Part shown: one piece after another, positions 21,824-33,164 of the stretch
Position numbering within the stretch: position 1 is the first letter of the stretch
Layout: every line of letters starts with the position of its first letter
DNA from: Psilocybe azurescens
Lineage: Eukaryota; Basidiomycota; Agaricomycetes; Agaricales; Agrocybaceae
Direction: 5' to 3'
DNA length: 64,000 bases
NCBI GenBank assembly: GCA_023853785.1
Contig: JAJIRX010000828.1
Location: 1 to 64,000, forward strand
The notes under the pieces: generated by a model
The model's input: only the letters and a program-made list of their open reading frames with translations
The model's database searches: none
Told to the model about the DNA's origin: nothing
Made by a program: the position numbers and the translations under genes

Positions 21824-21905
21824 GGCTCTATAGCTTAGTTGGTTTAACGTCAGTGTGCGGCATTCTTGGATGCCCAAGTTCAATTCCTGTTGGTGCTTTT
21901 TTTTT
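21824..21905 (+). ncRNA. tRNA-like polymerase III unit, copy 1
   Basis: A-box TAGCTTAGTTGG (21831-21842), B-box GTTCAATTCC (21878-21887) and a T9 terminator (21897-21905). Between the boxes is a perfect 5-bp stem GGCAT/ATGCC with loop TCTTGG (21859-21874), like an anticodon arm. No variable loop follows, and the acceptor and T stems pair poorly, so it is not a normal tRNA. The same arrangement recurs at 63854-63939. Confidence 0.55.
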
Positions 21906-21949
21906 ACATTATAATAAAATATAAATAAAATATAAATAAAATCTGGGGA

Positions 21950-22240
21950 TCATCCTCCACCTGGAGTCCATTAGAAATTGACCCTGAAATAGTGTATTAA
22001 TGCTGATATACATGCTTCTTGAGTCAAATCCATATGGAATCCATATGGAGGATGTGAGACTCCAGATGAAGTTCCACATGGAGTCCACATGGAGTTCCAC
22101 ATCCTCCACATTGGCCCACATGGAGGATGAGCGGATTCCAGCTGGACTCCAGGTGGAGCTCTCCACCTCTAAATGGCTGGTACACCTGCCAAAAAAAAGT
22201 CACCAAACTCCATGTGGACTCCACCCGAATATATGGGTGA
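21950..22240. repeat. TGGACTCC-rich subterminal array, right side
   Basis: Repeated CATATGGA, CACATGGAGTCC and TGGAGGATG blocks lead up to the right end of the TIR element. Confidence 0.7.
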
Positions 22241-22254
22241 GGGTAAAGACCTCG

Positions 22255-25200
22255 CCCCAATCCGGTGGAATAAAAACTGTCTCCCTGCTCTATCTCCTGT
22301 CAATAGTCAAACTTCCAAAACACGGTTCCCCATTCTTGTCACAATCCCTCTTGATCCATTGCACACTCCCTCACTCGCATTCAAATTCCGTAAAATCATA
22401 ATAGGGCAACCAACTTTCAGTGTAAGCTTTGCCAAAGGAAGACCTGAACAGTTGATTGTGTTCAGATACTCCACTGGATACATCAGAATTCCTTCATCAC
22501 CATGTCCCTGATTATTCAAAATGCTATCAGCACTGTGAAACACCTTTTCTTCTCCAGGAAATTTGTTAAGAATAGTTTTGTTCAGATCATCCACATCATC
22601 ATTTCTGCTACACAGAATTGTCCGTTCAGCATAATATTTGTCATTATGCCCAGTGGTCTGCTGGATTCCAGGATAAATTGTATCAATCAGAGATTCAACA
22701 GTATTATTGGCACATTTGAAATGATCAGGAAGTGTTGTGTTGTCAGATTCATCTGTATGTTTTCCCAGACCAATATCCAACTGCCATTGTGCAAATTTCT
22801 GTTCTTCATCATGTGCAGTGTTCAGACGCATATTCTCAGTCAACTTGAGTACTTTGATGTGTCCCCAAAGTTGTGACCTCTGCATGCATGCTCCAACAAT
22901 TTGGGCTCTTGATCCTTTCACAACAACAGGAAGAATTTGCTTAAAGTCTCCACCAAACACAACAGTAAGTCCTCCAAATGGCCTGTCACAGTTACGGATA
23001 TCTTTGAATGTGCAATCCACAGCCTCATGAATATAACGGTTCTGCATAGGAGCTTCATCCCATATCACCAAATCAGTACGCTGAATAAGCTCTGCCAAAT
23101 CAGAAGTGCGACCAATACTGCATGTAGAGTCCTCATGAATGTTGATAGGAATTTTGAAGGTGGAATGTGATGTCCAACCACCAATAAGAAGCAGAGATGC
23201 AATGCCAGATGAAGCCACACAAAGCACTATTTTTCCTTCACCACGCAGAAAGTAGCACAGAGTGTTGTACACATAAGTTTTTCCTGTACCTCCCGGACCA
23301 TGAAGAAAGAAACATTGACCACTCTTGCTTTCAACTGCTGCCACAATAGTATCAAATGCTGAATGTTGCCCATGATTGAGAGTAGGAATTCACTGTTGAG
23401 CCAGAACAGATTGATTGTCTCTGTCATATTTTCTCTGCTCTGCAATCAATCTATTTCCTATAGCAGCAGCCCAATCTTCTTGAGGCAATGGCATTCCTGA
23501 AAACTCTTCAAGTTTTTGTTGGTAGTGCAAAGAAGTTGGTCAATGAGAAAAAGGCCATAATCGAACACTTGTGCTTCAGTGGGGTCTTGTTGGATATGTT
23601 TGGAGATAAGAGCATGTCGCAGGTCATCACAAATCTTGTCTTTAAATTGATCCCAGAGTGCAGCAGGATTTGATGGTGTGCAGTCTCAAAGAATAGTCAC
23701 AAAAAGATTTCAAGTTGTTGACCACTTGCCATATATCCAGCCTCTTCCAGACACTGCTTCCACTCATTATCATCCTCTAAAAGTCCTCGATGTATGCAGG
23801 CCTCACAAAATGTTTCATATACAGTGCCATCAACTGTTCGGAGATCAACAAAAGATGTAGCACCCTTGACACAGGTCAGCAGAGTTCTGAGATAAAAGTG
23901 CTCTCCTGAACTTGGATGAGCATAGTACATATGCCCAATTGCAAATTGTCACTGTCTTGGAGCCCATTTGCGCTGCTTTCCTTCCAGACAAATTTGGCAG
24001 GAAAATCCTGATAAAGAGTATTTCTGGCTTCCTCATATTGTACATTGGCTTTGAAATAAGCAGTAAGCTTGGTGTCTTTGCCTGCATTGTGATCCAAAAC
24101 TTCCTGAACATTTAGTGCCTGGTCTTCATTCCATGTAACCATTTGTTGATCAGGCAAATGAACCTGAAGACAAACAATAGCTGGATGTTCTTGATGCATG
24201 TGGAAGTGAAAAATGCGCCAAAGTCCTTCACATGCAGAAACATATCGTGCATCAAGATATAGCTTGACCTCATCTTCACAGTGTCCAAACTGCATAGTAA
24301 TGTGATCATGACCCTTATAGACATATTTATAGATGTATTTGATGGCCTTGATAGAAGCAATAGACTCAACATTGATATGGCAGCGATATTTCCAGATAAG
24401 ATAACAGCAGTGAGCAACAACCCAGCGATTATCAACTTTTTTCCACCACCAATGTCAAACTCTTTTCCTGTGTCACATCACCTGAGATTTGCATAGGAGT
24501 CTTCATTGACAGTGGTCTGATCACGATAAGGCTTGGGAAAACATTTTGAACATTTTCCATTTACATGACATTGAGCAGTAGTGTCACCATTGCATGGAGT
24601 ATGTACCATGAATTTCTTGACCAATTCAAAGAGTTCTGGCTCTTCCTCTTTATCTGGAAATTCAGCTGAAATAAGACTGTCAACATCTTCAGGTGTGCGA
24701 AGCTTGTGATCAGGATGCAAAAATACAATCATGTGCATATGTGGGAGGCCTCGCTTTTGAAACTCAATTGTCCACACATTTGCAACTGCTCTACCCATAA
24801 TCCCATTTTTACAAATATCATTGAGCATCTCTTTCATTTTTGCATGAAAGACTCTGACCACCAAATCAGGATGATCAGAAGACTGTTGTCCAGGAAGAAG
24901 TGCCTCTTTGATTTCTGGCCAGCTTGGGTTGGCAGTAGCAGTAATGAATAAATCAGCTCCATGAAAATAATGGTTGATAGCAAGAGCATCCTGGCAGTTC
25001 TGAATCATGTTTTGTGTGCTTCCAGCAAAAGAAGAAGGCAAAATAGTTCTTTGGCCAACATTTGCACCTTCAGCATTAGGATCAGCTGCAATAGCATCCA
25101 TAAGACCTTGACGTGTATCATTTCTGAATTTCTGCTGATTTTGTCTAACCCACCGTAATCTGTTTTGTTCTGAAGCTGCCCAACATTCTACAATGAATTC

Positions 25201-27063
25201 CTGAAGAAGTTTTTGTGCCAAAAACAAATGTTGAGATTCATTTGTTTCTTCCCTTGGATGAAGACGATAATGGAAATATTCTGTTTGTGATATGTATTTC
25301 CGCTTTTTTGGTTGTGGAGCTTCAATAGCATCCTCATCCTGATCCTCATTAGGAGCCTGCTCAGCAGCTGGAGGATCATCATCAATTTCTGCAGCCTCAT
25401 TAAAAGGAGTGTTAGGATGCCAGCCTAACTGCCCAGTTGGAAAAAGAAGAACATAATGAAGTGGAAGATAAAGGGGATGCAGTTCACTGATTGTTTCCAG
25501 CCTTTCTCCAGCTCTTCGTCTCAGGACAATATCTCTACCATTGGGATATACTTCATCACCATCTCCAGGAAGAATTATAGCCACTTCATTGGATGCAGCT
25601 GATGGTTCATTATAGCGCTCTGTGATCAGTTTCACGTTCATAGCAAAGAGCAATTGTGCATTGCTGGTCTATAGGCATGTTACGTGTTATTTCAAATGCT
25701 TGCTTGTATAGCCGTGCACCTGAATGGGAATGATATAGTATATCCTGAAGAATGCTCATAGTGGTTCTATCCAGCCCAGAGTTTGCAGGATGCTGCATGC
25801 GGAAATTGAGAGCTTCAGCAGGATCAAAAATATATAGCTGAGCATATAAAGGTGTAACACCAATCTGAGGAAGAAGAGATCCAGCTCGATGTGTTAACCT
25901 TCCTTGGACTTTGAATACATAAGGTCCAGGCCTATTGTTAATTGCATGATCAACAGTAACTCCCAATGAGGTCATGGCTAAAGCATTATTATACTGCCGG
26001 ATATGATTCAGGAAGTTTTTGGATTGGGGCATGTTATTCCTAAGTAATGCATTTAATTCTGCAGGAGGATAATCCAGCTTTGGAAGAACAATTTTCCCAC
26101 TAAAACAGCACATTCCAAAAGTGGGAAAGCAATCAGATGAATGTGAAATACGCTCTGCCATCCAGTGTAAAGCACCACACTTTGGGAACTTTATATCCAT
26201 TTTTCCTAAATTATGAACAGGCCAGTCATGGCTAAAGGGCTTTCAGGCAGCAAGTAAAAGGGGTTGGGCATTTGGAAGTTGAGGCTGAAGAGGTGCAGGA
26301 AGCACAGGACCTAAGTATCTATTTCTTCATTAATATCATGTTCAAAATCACAAAGACTTAAAACACATACAGGAAAGGGTTGGGCATGAACATTATGGCC
26401 ATCTTGTTGTAATGGTAAAGGGGCTGGTGGAACAGCAGCTAAAAGACGAGCCAAATTTTCTGGCAAATTATTATACTGAATTCCATTAAATATAGCAGGC
26501 TGGAGAACAGGTGCAGGTGCAGGTGCAGGTGCAGGTACAGGTGCAGGTGCAGGTGCAGGTGCAGGTGCAAGAGCAGGTGCAGGTGCAGGTGCAGGTGCAG
26601 GTGCAGGTGCAGGTGCAGGTGCAGGTGCAGGTGCAGGTGCAGGTGCAGGTGCAGGTGCAAGAGCAGGTGCAGGTGCAGGTGCAGGTGCAAGAACAGGTGC
26701 AGGTGCAGGTGCAAGAGCAGGTGCAGGTGCAGGTGCAAGAGCAGGTACAGGTGCAGGAACACGACAGACACGATGGCCACCACGTTGTGGTGGTAAAGGA
26801 GCAGGTGGAACAGCTGCTAAAAGCTGAACTAAATTTGCAGGAAAATTATTATACTGAATTCCATTAAACATAGCAGGCTGGGGAAGAGCAGCAGGAGCAG
26901 GAGCAGAAGGAACAGGAAAAGCAGGAACAGGAACAGGAACAGGAACAGGAGGAACAGGAGGAACAGGCAGAGCAGCTAAAAGATCAGGAATTTCAAATCT
27001 TAGTGGTTCAATATGAGGCATTTCATCATGACATGGGGTGCGACGGGCTTGGGGGCTTTCCAA
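22255..27063 (-). pseudogene. Helitron Rep/helicase gene, main part
   Basis: Minus-strand order: MESPQARRTPCHD start (27063), an Ala-Pro repeat tract, a domain beginning FPKCGALHWMAER (about 26190), the HUH nuclease block with EFQKRGLPHMHMIVFL (about 24780-24720), the tyrosine-rich IKYIYKYVYKGHD (about 24340-24300), then the PIF1-like helicase with Walker A HGPGGTGKTYVYNTL (about 23310), Walker B DLVIWDEAP and FGGDFKQILPVV. Rep nicks DNA and the helicase unwinds it in rolling-circle transposition. The frame is broken repeatedly: TGA at 24478-24480, a one-base shift in the A run near 24440, a shift near 23935, breaks between 23345 and 23700, and TGA at 22307-22309. The final helicase motifs lie beyond the 2.1 kb insertion. 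Confidence 0.85.
26505..26757. repeat. Hexanucleotide (GGTGCA)n array coding Ala-Pro
   Basis: About 40 units of GCAGGT type with rare AAGAGCAGGT variants. On the minus strand they code a long (Ala-Pro)n tract with occasional Leu or Val in the N-terminal part of the Helitron protein. Length is probably unstable. Confidence 0.85.
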
Positions 27064-27852
27064 GGCACAGGCATCGCGTTCAGATCTCTGTGCAGCAATA
27101 CGAACATGACGTGGAGTGTTTGGAGGAGTTTCAGGCCTATAAAAATACTGATCAGCTTGATTTTTAAATCAATTCATATTAAAAAAACATACATGGTCCG
27201 AAGTCTTATTTGAATGGAACAATCACCACCACCACTAAATCCACACACAGAAGGAAAGAAGGACAGGATCCTGCAAAAGATGAGACAGATCAGTGAAGAT
27301 GGTTATTAGACTTATTACTCACCAAAGGAACACAGAAAACAGACTGTGTCAAAGTTAGAACAGTCAGAAATGAGGTATAAAGGCTTTACTCACCAAAAAA
27401 AGAGGAAAAAGCAAAGAAAGAGCAGAGAACTACAGTCTGCATAGGTTTAAGAATTTGCACAGGGCTAAAAGTGTCATAGAACACTCACCAAAGCCAATAA
27501 CCACTCAGAGCAGCTTCAATTCAGCTAAAGATGGCTAATAGATGTGTTATTCTCAGGATTGTAGGCACAGAGGATTTTTTTAGGCTGTGTGGGATGGAAA
27601 GCAGTGTCGCAGCAGAAAACCTCATGGTTGCTTCATGGCACCAATTTTGTTGTTTGCCATCAGCCACTGGTTATTTATTTTAAAAGGTCTTGGCAGGCCC
27701 TGAAAGTTCCCGGTCTGATTTACATTATTTATTTCCAAAGGCACCGCTTTACAGGCCCCAAAATACAATGGTGTGCTTTGTCATGATTAAGTAACTTGAC
27801 TTACATAATTTGGTTTTTCCTTTTTAGAAACTGTCCTCTCTTATATTATAGA

Positions 27853-28980
27853 TACAGCCACCAAACACAATATATGTCTGATTGATGTATTATTTCTAAA
27901 CATAATTGTTGTATACCATACATACATCAATTATTACATAAGTCATGTGTATAAATCGCTGTATGTCTGACATACAATGATTGGCATCAGCAGTGATCAG
28001 GGATTGTTCAACCCCACTTTTACTAGTTGGGGTTGAACAATCACCAATGCATGTGACAGCCAGTGATATGCTGTATCACATTGTGACCAGACCAATATCT
28101 TGAGACATTGAGCTTGTACTTTGTAAACAATTCAAAAAATTTTGTGGTATGTACTGGAAGATATTAAGTATTTACATTGCATGAAGGCATTTTATTGCAA
28201 AAATATAATTAAGAACTCAAAAAGCCAAATCAGACTGATTTTCCTGCCAAATATAGCACTCTAGATTGTATGAAGAATATCTCAGCAACCACAGCACCTA
28301 TAAACATAGTTAGCACACATATTTTGCTTAGAATTTAAATTTGAAAAAACTAATCAGAACAGTTTTTGTTTTTGATCTCAGTAGAGAGTTAGACTCTATA
28401 TTTAAGCACTTTCATCTACTTAGACTTGCTAAATTAAAAATCTGTTCCAATTACATTTTAGCAATTAAAATTTATATTACTTTTTCTCTGCAAATCTAGT
28501 CATGAATTACATTTTCCATAATGCTATAGTCATTATACTGTTTTGAGAGCAAAATAGGTGTAGCACAGCCACTCATCCTATTCCAAAACGGGCTGAGCAG
28601 GCTTCTTCATGGCAGCCTTGCATGTAAGAGATGGCCCCAAAATGACCTTTAAATACCTAAAGACTGCAGAGAAATAATTTTTATACTCAAATCACCACCA
28701 TATCTGTTTGATTGCCTCTATTTCTTTGATTCTGACCACTTTTCCATTTTTTTAATTCAAAAAGCTTTTTATTGGATAGTAAATCACAAAGTTCAGTATT
28801 CTTATATGATATTGTGTACTAAAAATACAGATTCTTGTTCTGATTCTAGCATTTATTTCTGGGCCTTATAGCCAGTCTGAAATTCAGGTAATGATTCTAC
28901 AGTAACATCTTATGACAATATACTAACATCATAGTTCAGTATTATACATTAAAGTCCAAGAGTATCAAAGATATTCTACA
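27853..28980. other. AT-rich spacer
   Basis: No gene or known element was recognised apart from the perfect inverted repeat at 28002-28042. Confidence 0.4.
28002..28042. repeat. Perfect 15-bp inverted repeat
   Basis: GATTGTTCAACCCCA and its exact reverse complement, separated by 11 bases. It would form a stable hairpin. No gene stands beside it. Confidence 0.8.
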
Positions 28981-29585
28981 ATGCCTGTTGGAAAGAAGGG
29001 TAGAGCTAATGTTATGGCAAAAGTACAAGGTGCTCAAGCTGAGAAAAGGCTGTGACTTCATCTGAGACTGCAGCAGAAGATATCTGGTACAAGTTAAAAG
29101 CTCTTATTCTTTATCAAGATGAATTCAAGCTCTTTTAGAAAACTTTGTATCAACAAGCAGAACTCAACACTCAATCATGTGAAAACAAATATTTCAAATG
29201 CTCTTGACTGTTTTCCAACAGCTTCAGAGCTTGCTGTTTCAGCAATTTATGCAGAATATTTTTCTTATCCATATATGAAAGCAATCTGAACTTTTAATGA
29301 AAAAAATGTAAACAAGCTTGATCTTGGTCCTCTTCATTCTCAGGTCTATATCCACACTTCTATGAACTTCTGATTGCCTTTTTCAAAGGAGCACTAAAGA
29401 TGGCATAGGAATGCTTTACATCAGAATTTACATCTGGTCGTTTGATTGATGAGGCAACAGTTAAAGAAAGAAAACTTGCATAGATGTCTGCCACAAATAT
29501 TGAAAATGAAGGGGCTTTAGATGTTTTCTGAGTTCTTATGTGCCAACAGCCACAGCTTACACTGCTTGATCATAATCATGCAATA
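28981..29585 (+). pseudogene. Decayed unrecognised reading frame
   Basis: Starts MPVGKKGRANVMAKVQGA and continues with readable but stop-ridden blocks such as CFPTASELAVSAIYAEY and NEKNVNKLDLGPLHSQVY. The basic, Lys/Gly-rich start resembles starts of transposon accessory proteins. Family not recognised. It ends where the Tc1 element is inserted. Confidence 0.35.
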
Positions 29586-30109
29586 CAGTGACTCAAAAAC
29601 TGTCCAGATGTTTTTGAAATTGAACTTAAATTGACCATAACACCATGTAATCCTCATAAAATTACATGATTTAAAATGTACTGGAACGCCCTGGATCACA
29701 GCTTTCAGGAGATATAATATATGTTTGTATTTGTTTGGTTTATATATTATTATTAAATACTTTATAAAAATAACACATCCAGACAGTTTCTTTGCAGCCT
29801 GTTGGAATTAACACAATAAGGTTTTTGTTATTGTAAACATGCAAAAAATATCAAATGAATGAAAAAATGTTGGAAGTATATAAAAGGACTGAAACTTCAC
29901 ATTCCCCCAAGTTTATAGCTCATTATTCTCTGCTACACAGTCATGCATTCTCTCTTTTAAATTATGCTCTAACATTATCTTTATGCTGGAAAATGGTGAT
30001 TCTATTTGCAAAACTGATGTCAAACTTGGTGTTTTAAAGTCAACTATTTGGGTGATATGTTTTAGAATAGAGTTATTGATGTAAAAAAATCATGAAGACC
30101 ATTTTTCTA

Positions 30110-30893
30110 AGCTCACTCTCTATTACCACTGCTATTTAGTTTGACTTGTCTCCACTGGAAAGGCTGATACTTCCACACAACTCTACCGCAAGTTTCTTAC
30201 TATCACCAAAACATCTATCTCCATCTAAACCATTCAAAATTCTTTCAAAAAAATCTTGTAGCACAAGTCAAGCTCAAAAAGCCATTCCTCTCTAAGAACC
30301 ATAGGAAGGCTTGCTTGAATTTGTCCAGATGTATAAAAACTGAACAGAAAAAGACTGGAAACATGTTATGCTCACAGATGAGACCAAGATCAATTGAATT
30401 GGGTCAGATGAAAAGCAGTGGGTGTGGAAAAAGATGGTTCTCCTCTCCAAACTCAGCATGTAGAAAACCATCAAATTTAAAGAAAGACATATGATGAGTT
30501 GCAGTTGTATAACAACAAGTGGTGTTGGCTACATGTGCAGGATAGAAGGCAAGATGGATGGAGAACTCTATGTAAGAATTTTGGATAAACTATGTCTTCC
30601 AAACTCTGAGTATTACAATTTTGATCAGGATGATTTCATCTTTCAGCAAGACAATGATCTCAAGCACACATCCAAAAAGGCTCAGAAATGGCTTAAAGAC
30701 TATAAAATAGAGCTTTTGGACTGGCCAGAATAATAACTAGACCTCAATCCAATTGATAATTTGTAGCATATTCTCAAAATGTGCTTTGTAGAATACAAAA
30801 ATACTCCAAAGGGTGTCCAGGAGCTGTAGGACAGAATACTGGAGGAGTGAAAGAAAATACCCAAGGAAGACTATGTGAAGTCAATCAATGGTA
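30110..30893 (+). pseudogene. Decayed Tc1 transposase of the outer element
   Basis: DDE transposase remnant. It carries a worn first catalytic block (TDETKI), IFQQDNDLKHTSKKAQKW with the second Asp, and LDWPE followed by stops where SPDLNPIEHLW is expected (the Glu appears as Asp). The end is cut by the inner Tc1; the last codons (MSRRVLDVLKT and stop) lie beyond it at about 32488-32528. Many stops through the N-terminal half. Confidence 0.75.
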
Positions 30894-32487
30894 CAGTAGC
30901 TCAAAAAACCGTCCCAATGTTTGGCACTTTCTCACTAATTGTTTAATAACTTGGGAAATAAATTATGTAAAAGTCTGAAATATTATATGTTATAGTTTAA
31001 CATGTGACTAACATATTTCTCACCAAGGTCACATGATTTTAACAAAAATCTGATTAAGTAATGGAATTTACAAAATAATAGAGCATTGGGACAGTTTTTC
31101 TATCTAGTACTTAGTAAGGCCTCCCTTTGCCTTGATAACAGCCTCCATTCTCCTTGGCATGCTTTCTATAAGCCTTTGGCATGTTTCTGAAGGTATTTCA
31201 GTCCATTCCTTTGCCAATCTCTCCCACAATTCAAATGCTCCTTTGGGTGGTGTCTCATAGGTGTTCATTTGCCTTTTGAGGTAAACCCAAAGGTGTTCAA
31301 TGGGGTTGAGATCAGGGGATTGGGGTGGCCACTCCATAACTTCAACATCATTGGCCAAAACCATTCTTGAGCTTTTTGGAGGTGTGTTTGGGGTCATTAT
31401 CCTGCTGAAAAATCCTTTTCCCCTCTGCCATCTCCAAGTTGTCAAAGCTTTCATCCACCCCATGCTCCAAAATTTCACAGTATTGGTCTGCATTCATCTT
31501 CCCCTCAACCTCAGTGAGTGTTCCAACACCATTCCACCCCATACAACCCCATACCATGAGATTGTTGCCCCCTCCATGCTTGACAGTTGGTAATGTTGTT
31601 TTATCTGAGATTGCTTCACCCTTGGGTTTCCATGTATAGACCCTTCCATCTGAGCCAATCCTGTTGATTTTTGTTTCATCTGACCAGAGTACTCTTTTCC
31701 AATCCTCCACAGTCCAGCCAACATGATTCTGGGTGAATTTTAGGCATTTTTGACAGTGGATAGCCTTGAGGAGGGGCCATTTTGATTTAACAACAGAGCA
31801 GAAGTTGTTTTCTTTGAGGGAATTTCTGATTGTTTGGGCACAAACAGGAGAGGGAATAGCATCATTGATGAAGTGTGTTGCCTGGACAGCATTGTCCAGC
31901 TTTCCTGTTTTGATTTGGCAAAAAGAACCTGTTTATCCTTGGGAGTAAGCTTGGAGGGATGTCCACCTTTGTTGTTTTGGGGGTTTTCTTTGTTGGTATC
32001 CACTTCCCTCTTGATTCTTCCAACAGTAGACTTTCTCAAACCAGTTTTAGACTCTATTTGACAAAGAGAATAGCCCTCTTCAAGAAGATTGAGGACAGAA
32101 TTGTACTGAGAAGGTGTTGCAGGCTTCATGATATGGTGGTTAAAGAGAAAGATGGTTGAACTTGAATTCAACATTGCAAATGTGTACAAATAGTGTCACA
32201 TGACCTTTTTAATTTTCTCACAATTTATACTAAGGTTTTTTGGCTTTCTACAAGCATGTAAAGCTATTATTTTATAGGGTCAAAAACTGTCCCAATGTTT
32301 TATTATTTTGCAAATTCCATTACTTAATCAGTTTTTGTTAAAATCATGTGACCTTGGTGAGAAATATGTTAGTCACATGTTAAAGTATAACATATAATAT
32401 TTTCAGACTTTTACATAATTTATTTCCCAAGTTATTAAACAATTAGTGAGAAAGTGCCAAACATTGGGACGGTTTTTTGAGCTACTG
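30894..32487 (-). mobile_element. Tc1/mariner element, copy 1 (nested)
   Basis: 1594 bp between TA duplications at 30892-30893 and 32488-32489. Terminal inverted repeats of about 205 bp start CAGTAGCTCAAAAAACCGTC. Each repeat carries GTCCCAATG near its outer end and the inverse, CATTGGGAC, near its inner end. The transposase is read on the minus strand. A near-identical copy is at 46551-48154. Confidence 0.9.
31104..32189 (-). pseudogene. Tc1 transposase, copy 1, frameshifted
   Basis: Helix-turn-helix region SQYNSVLNLLEEGYSLCQIE and KSTVGRIKREVD, then the DD34E catalytic domain with LWSDETKI, IFQQDNDPKHTSKK and SPDLNPIEHLW; ends GGLTKY. Breaks: a frame change after VLFAKS near 31915, shared with the other copy, and another after TSKK near 31375. 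Both Asp residues and the Glu are intact in their frames, but no single frame spans the protein. Confidence 0.9.
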
Positions 32488-32816
32488 TATGTCTAGAAGA
32501 GTTTTAGATGTTTTGAAGACATAGTTGGATCACACAAAGTACTAGTTTATATAGATACCTATATTCCAATGGGCCGCAAAGAAACTGTCCAGATGTGTTA
32601 TTTTTATGAAGTGTTTAATAATAATAGATAAACCAAACAAATACAAATATATATCATATTCTCTGAAAGCTGGGATCCAAGGACTTCTAGTACATTTTAA
32701 ATCATTTAATTTCATTAAGATTACATGTCATTATAGCCAGCTTAAGTTCAATTTCAAAAACATCTGGACAGTTTTTTGAGCCACTGTATCTATATATTTC
32801 CATCAGTACTTTACCA

Positions 32817-33115
32817 TCCCCCACACAGTCCATATGGACTCCAGTGGACTCCAGTGGACTTGCCTATATACTAAGTGTAAAAGGTGAACAGACTCCAGTG
32901 GAGTCCACTGGACTCTGGTAGACTTGATACAGTAAATAAGTAGAAATCAAAATAAATAGTCCAGTAGACTCCATTGGACTCTGTTTATCTTTTACACTTA
33001 GTATATAAGCAAGTCCACTGGAGTCCACTGGACTCTGATAAACTTAATACAATAAATAAGTAGAAATCAAAATAAATAGAGTCCAGTGAAATCCACTGGA
33101 CTCTGTTTATCTTTG
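32817..33115. repeat. AGTGGACTCC subterminal array, left
   Basis: Direct and inverted copies of CCAGTGGACTCC are spaced by AT-rich blocks, with two repeats of about 110 bp beginning AATAAGTAGAAATCAAAATA (32934 and 33054). Confidence 0.75.
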
Positions 33116-33164
33116 AGTTTACTAGACTTAACTAATGAAATAGAGAAAATTGTATAATATTTAT

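Larger units (their letters stand above)
20135..22254. mobile_element. 2.1 kb non-autonomous TIR element inside the Helitron helicase
   Basis: Left end GTGTACTTTACC, right end GGTAAAGACCTC (reverse complement GAGGTCTTTACC), followed on each side by CACCCATATA. Flanks GCCCAATC (20127-20134) and CCCCAATC (22255-22262) form an 8-bp target duplication with one mismatch. Inside, in order: TGGACTCC-rich array, AT-rich block, purine-rich block, GTCGTA-type low-complexity block, a GC-rich block, a tRNA-like unit and a second TGGACTCC array. No transposase is present. A larger relative starts at 58709, and the transposase-bearing element at 32806 shares the end type. Confidence 0.75.
19519..27852 (-). 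mobile_element. Helitron carrying a Rep/helicase gene, interrupted by a TIR element
   Basis: Rolling-circle transposon. The minus-strand 5' end at 27852 starts TCTATAATATAA and the preceding host base is A, matching the A|TC rule for Helitron 5' ends. The 3' end is placed near 19519 by comparison with the defective copy at 17890-19463, which lies head to tail with it about 55 bp away. No canonical CTRR end was found there, so the 3' limit is tentative. Hairpins lie just inside the 3' end, as expected. The gene inside is defective and is split by the element at 20135-22254. Confidence 0.65.
29586..32786 (+). mobile_element. Older Tc1/mariner element, hit by a younger one
   Basis: Terminal inverted repeats of more than 100 bp begin CAGTGACTCAAAAACTGTCC (left) and, reverse-complemented, CAGTGGCTCAAAAAACTGTC (right). 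Flanking TA dinucleotides are at 29584-29585 and 32787-32788. Removing the inner element (30894-32487) and one TA gives about 1.6 kb, the normal size of the superfamily. Confidence 0.8.

Noticed and set aside
21824..21896. Calling the A-box/B-box unit a functional tRNA gene
   Set aside because: There is no variable loop, the acceptor stem pairs poorly and the loop has six bases, so no anticodon can be assigned.
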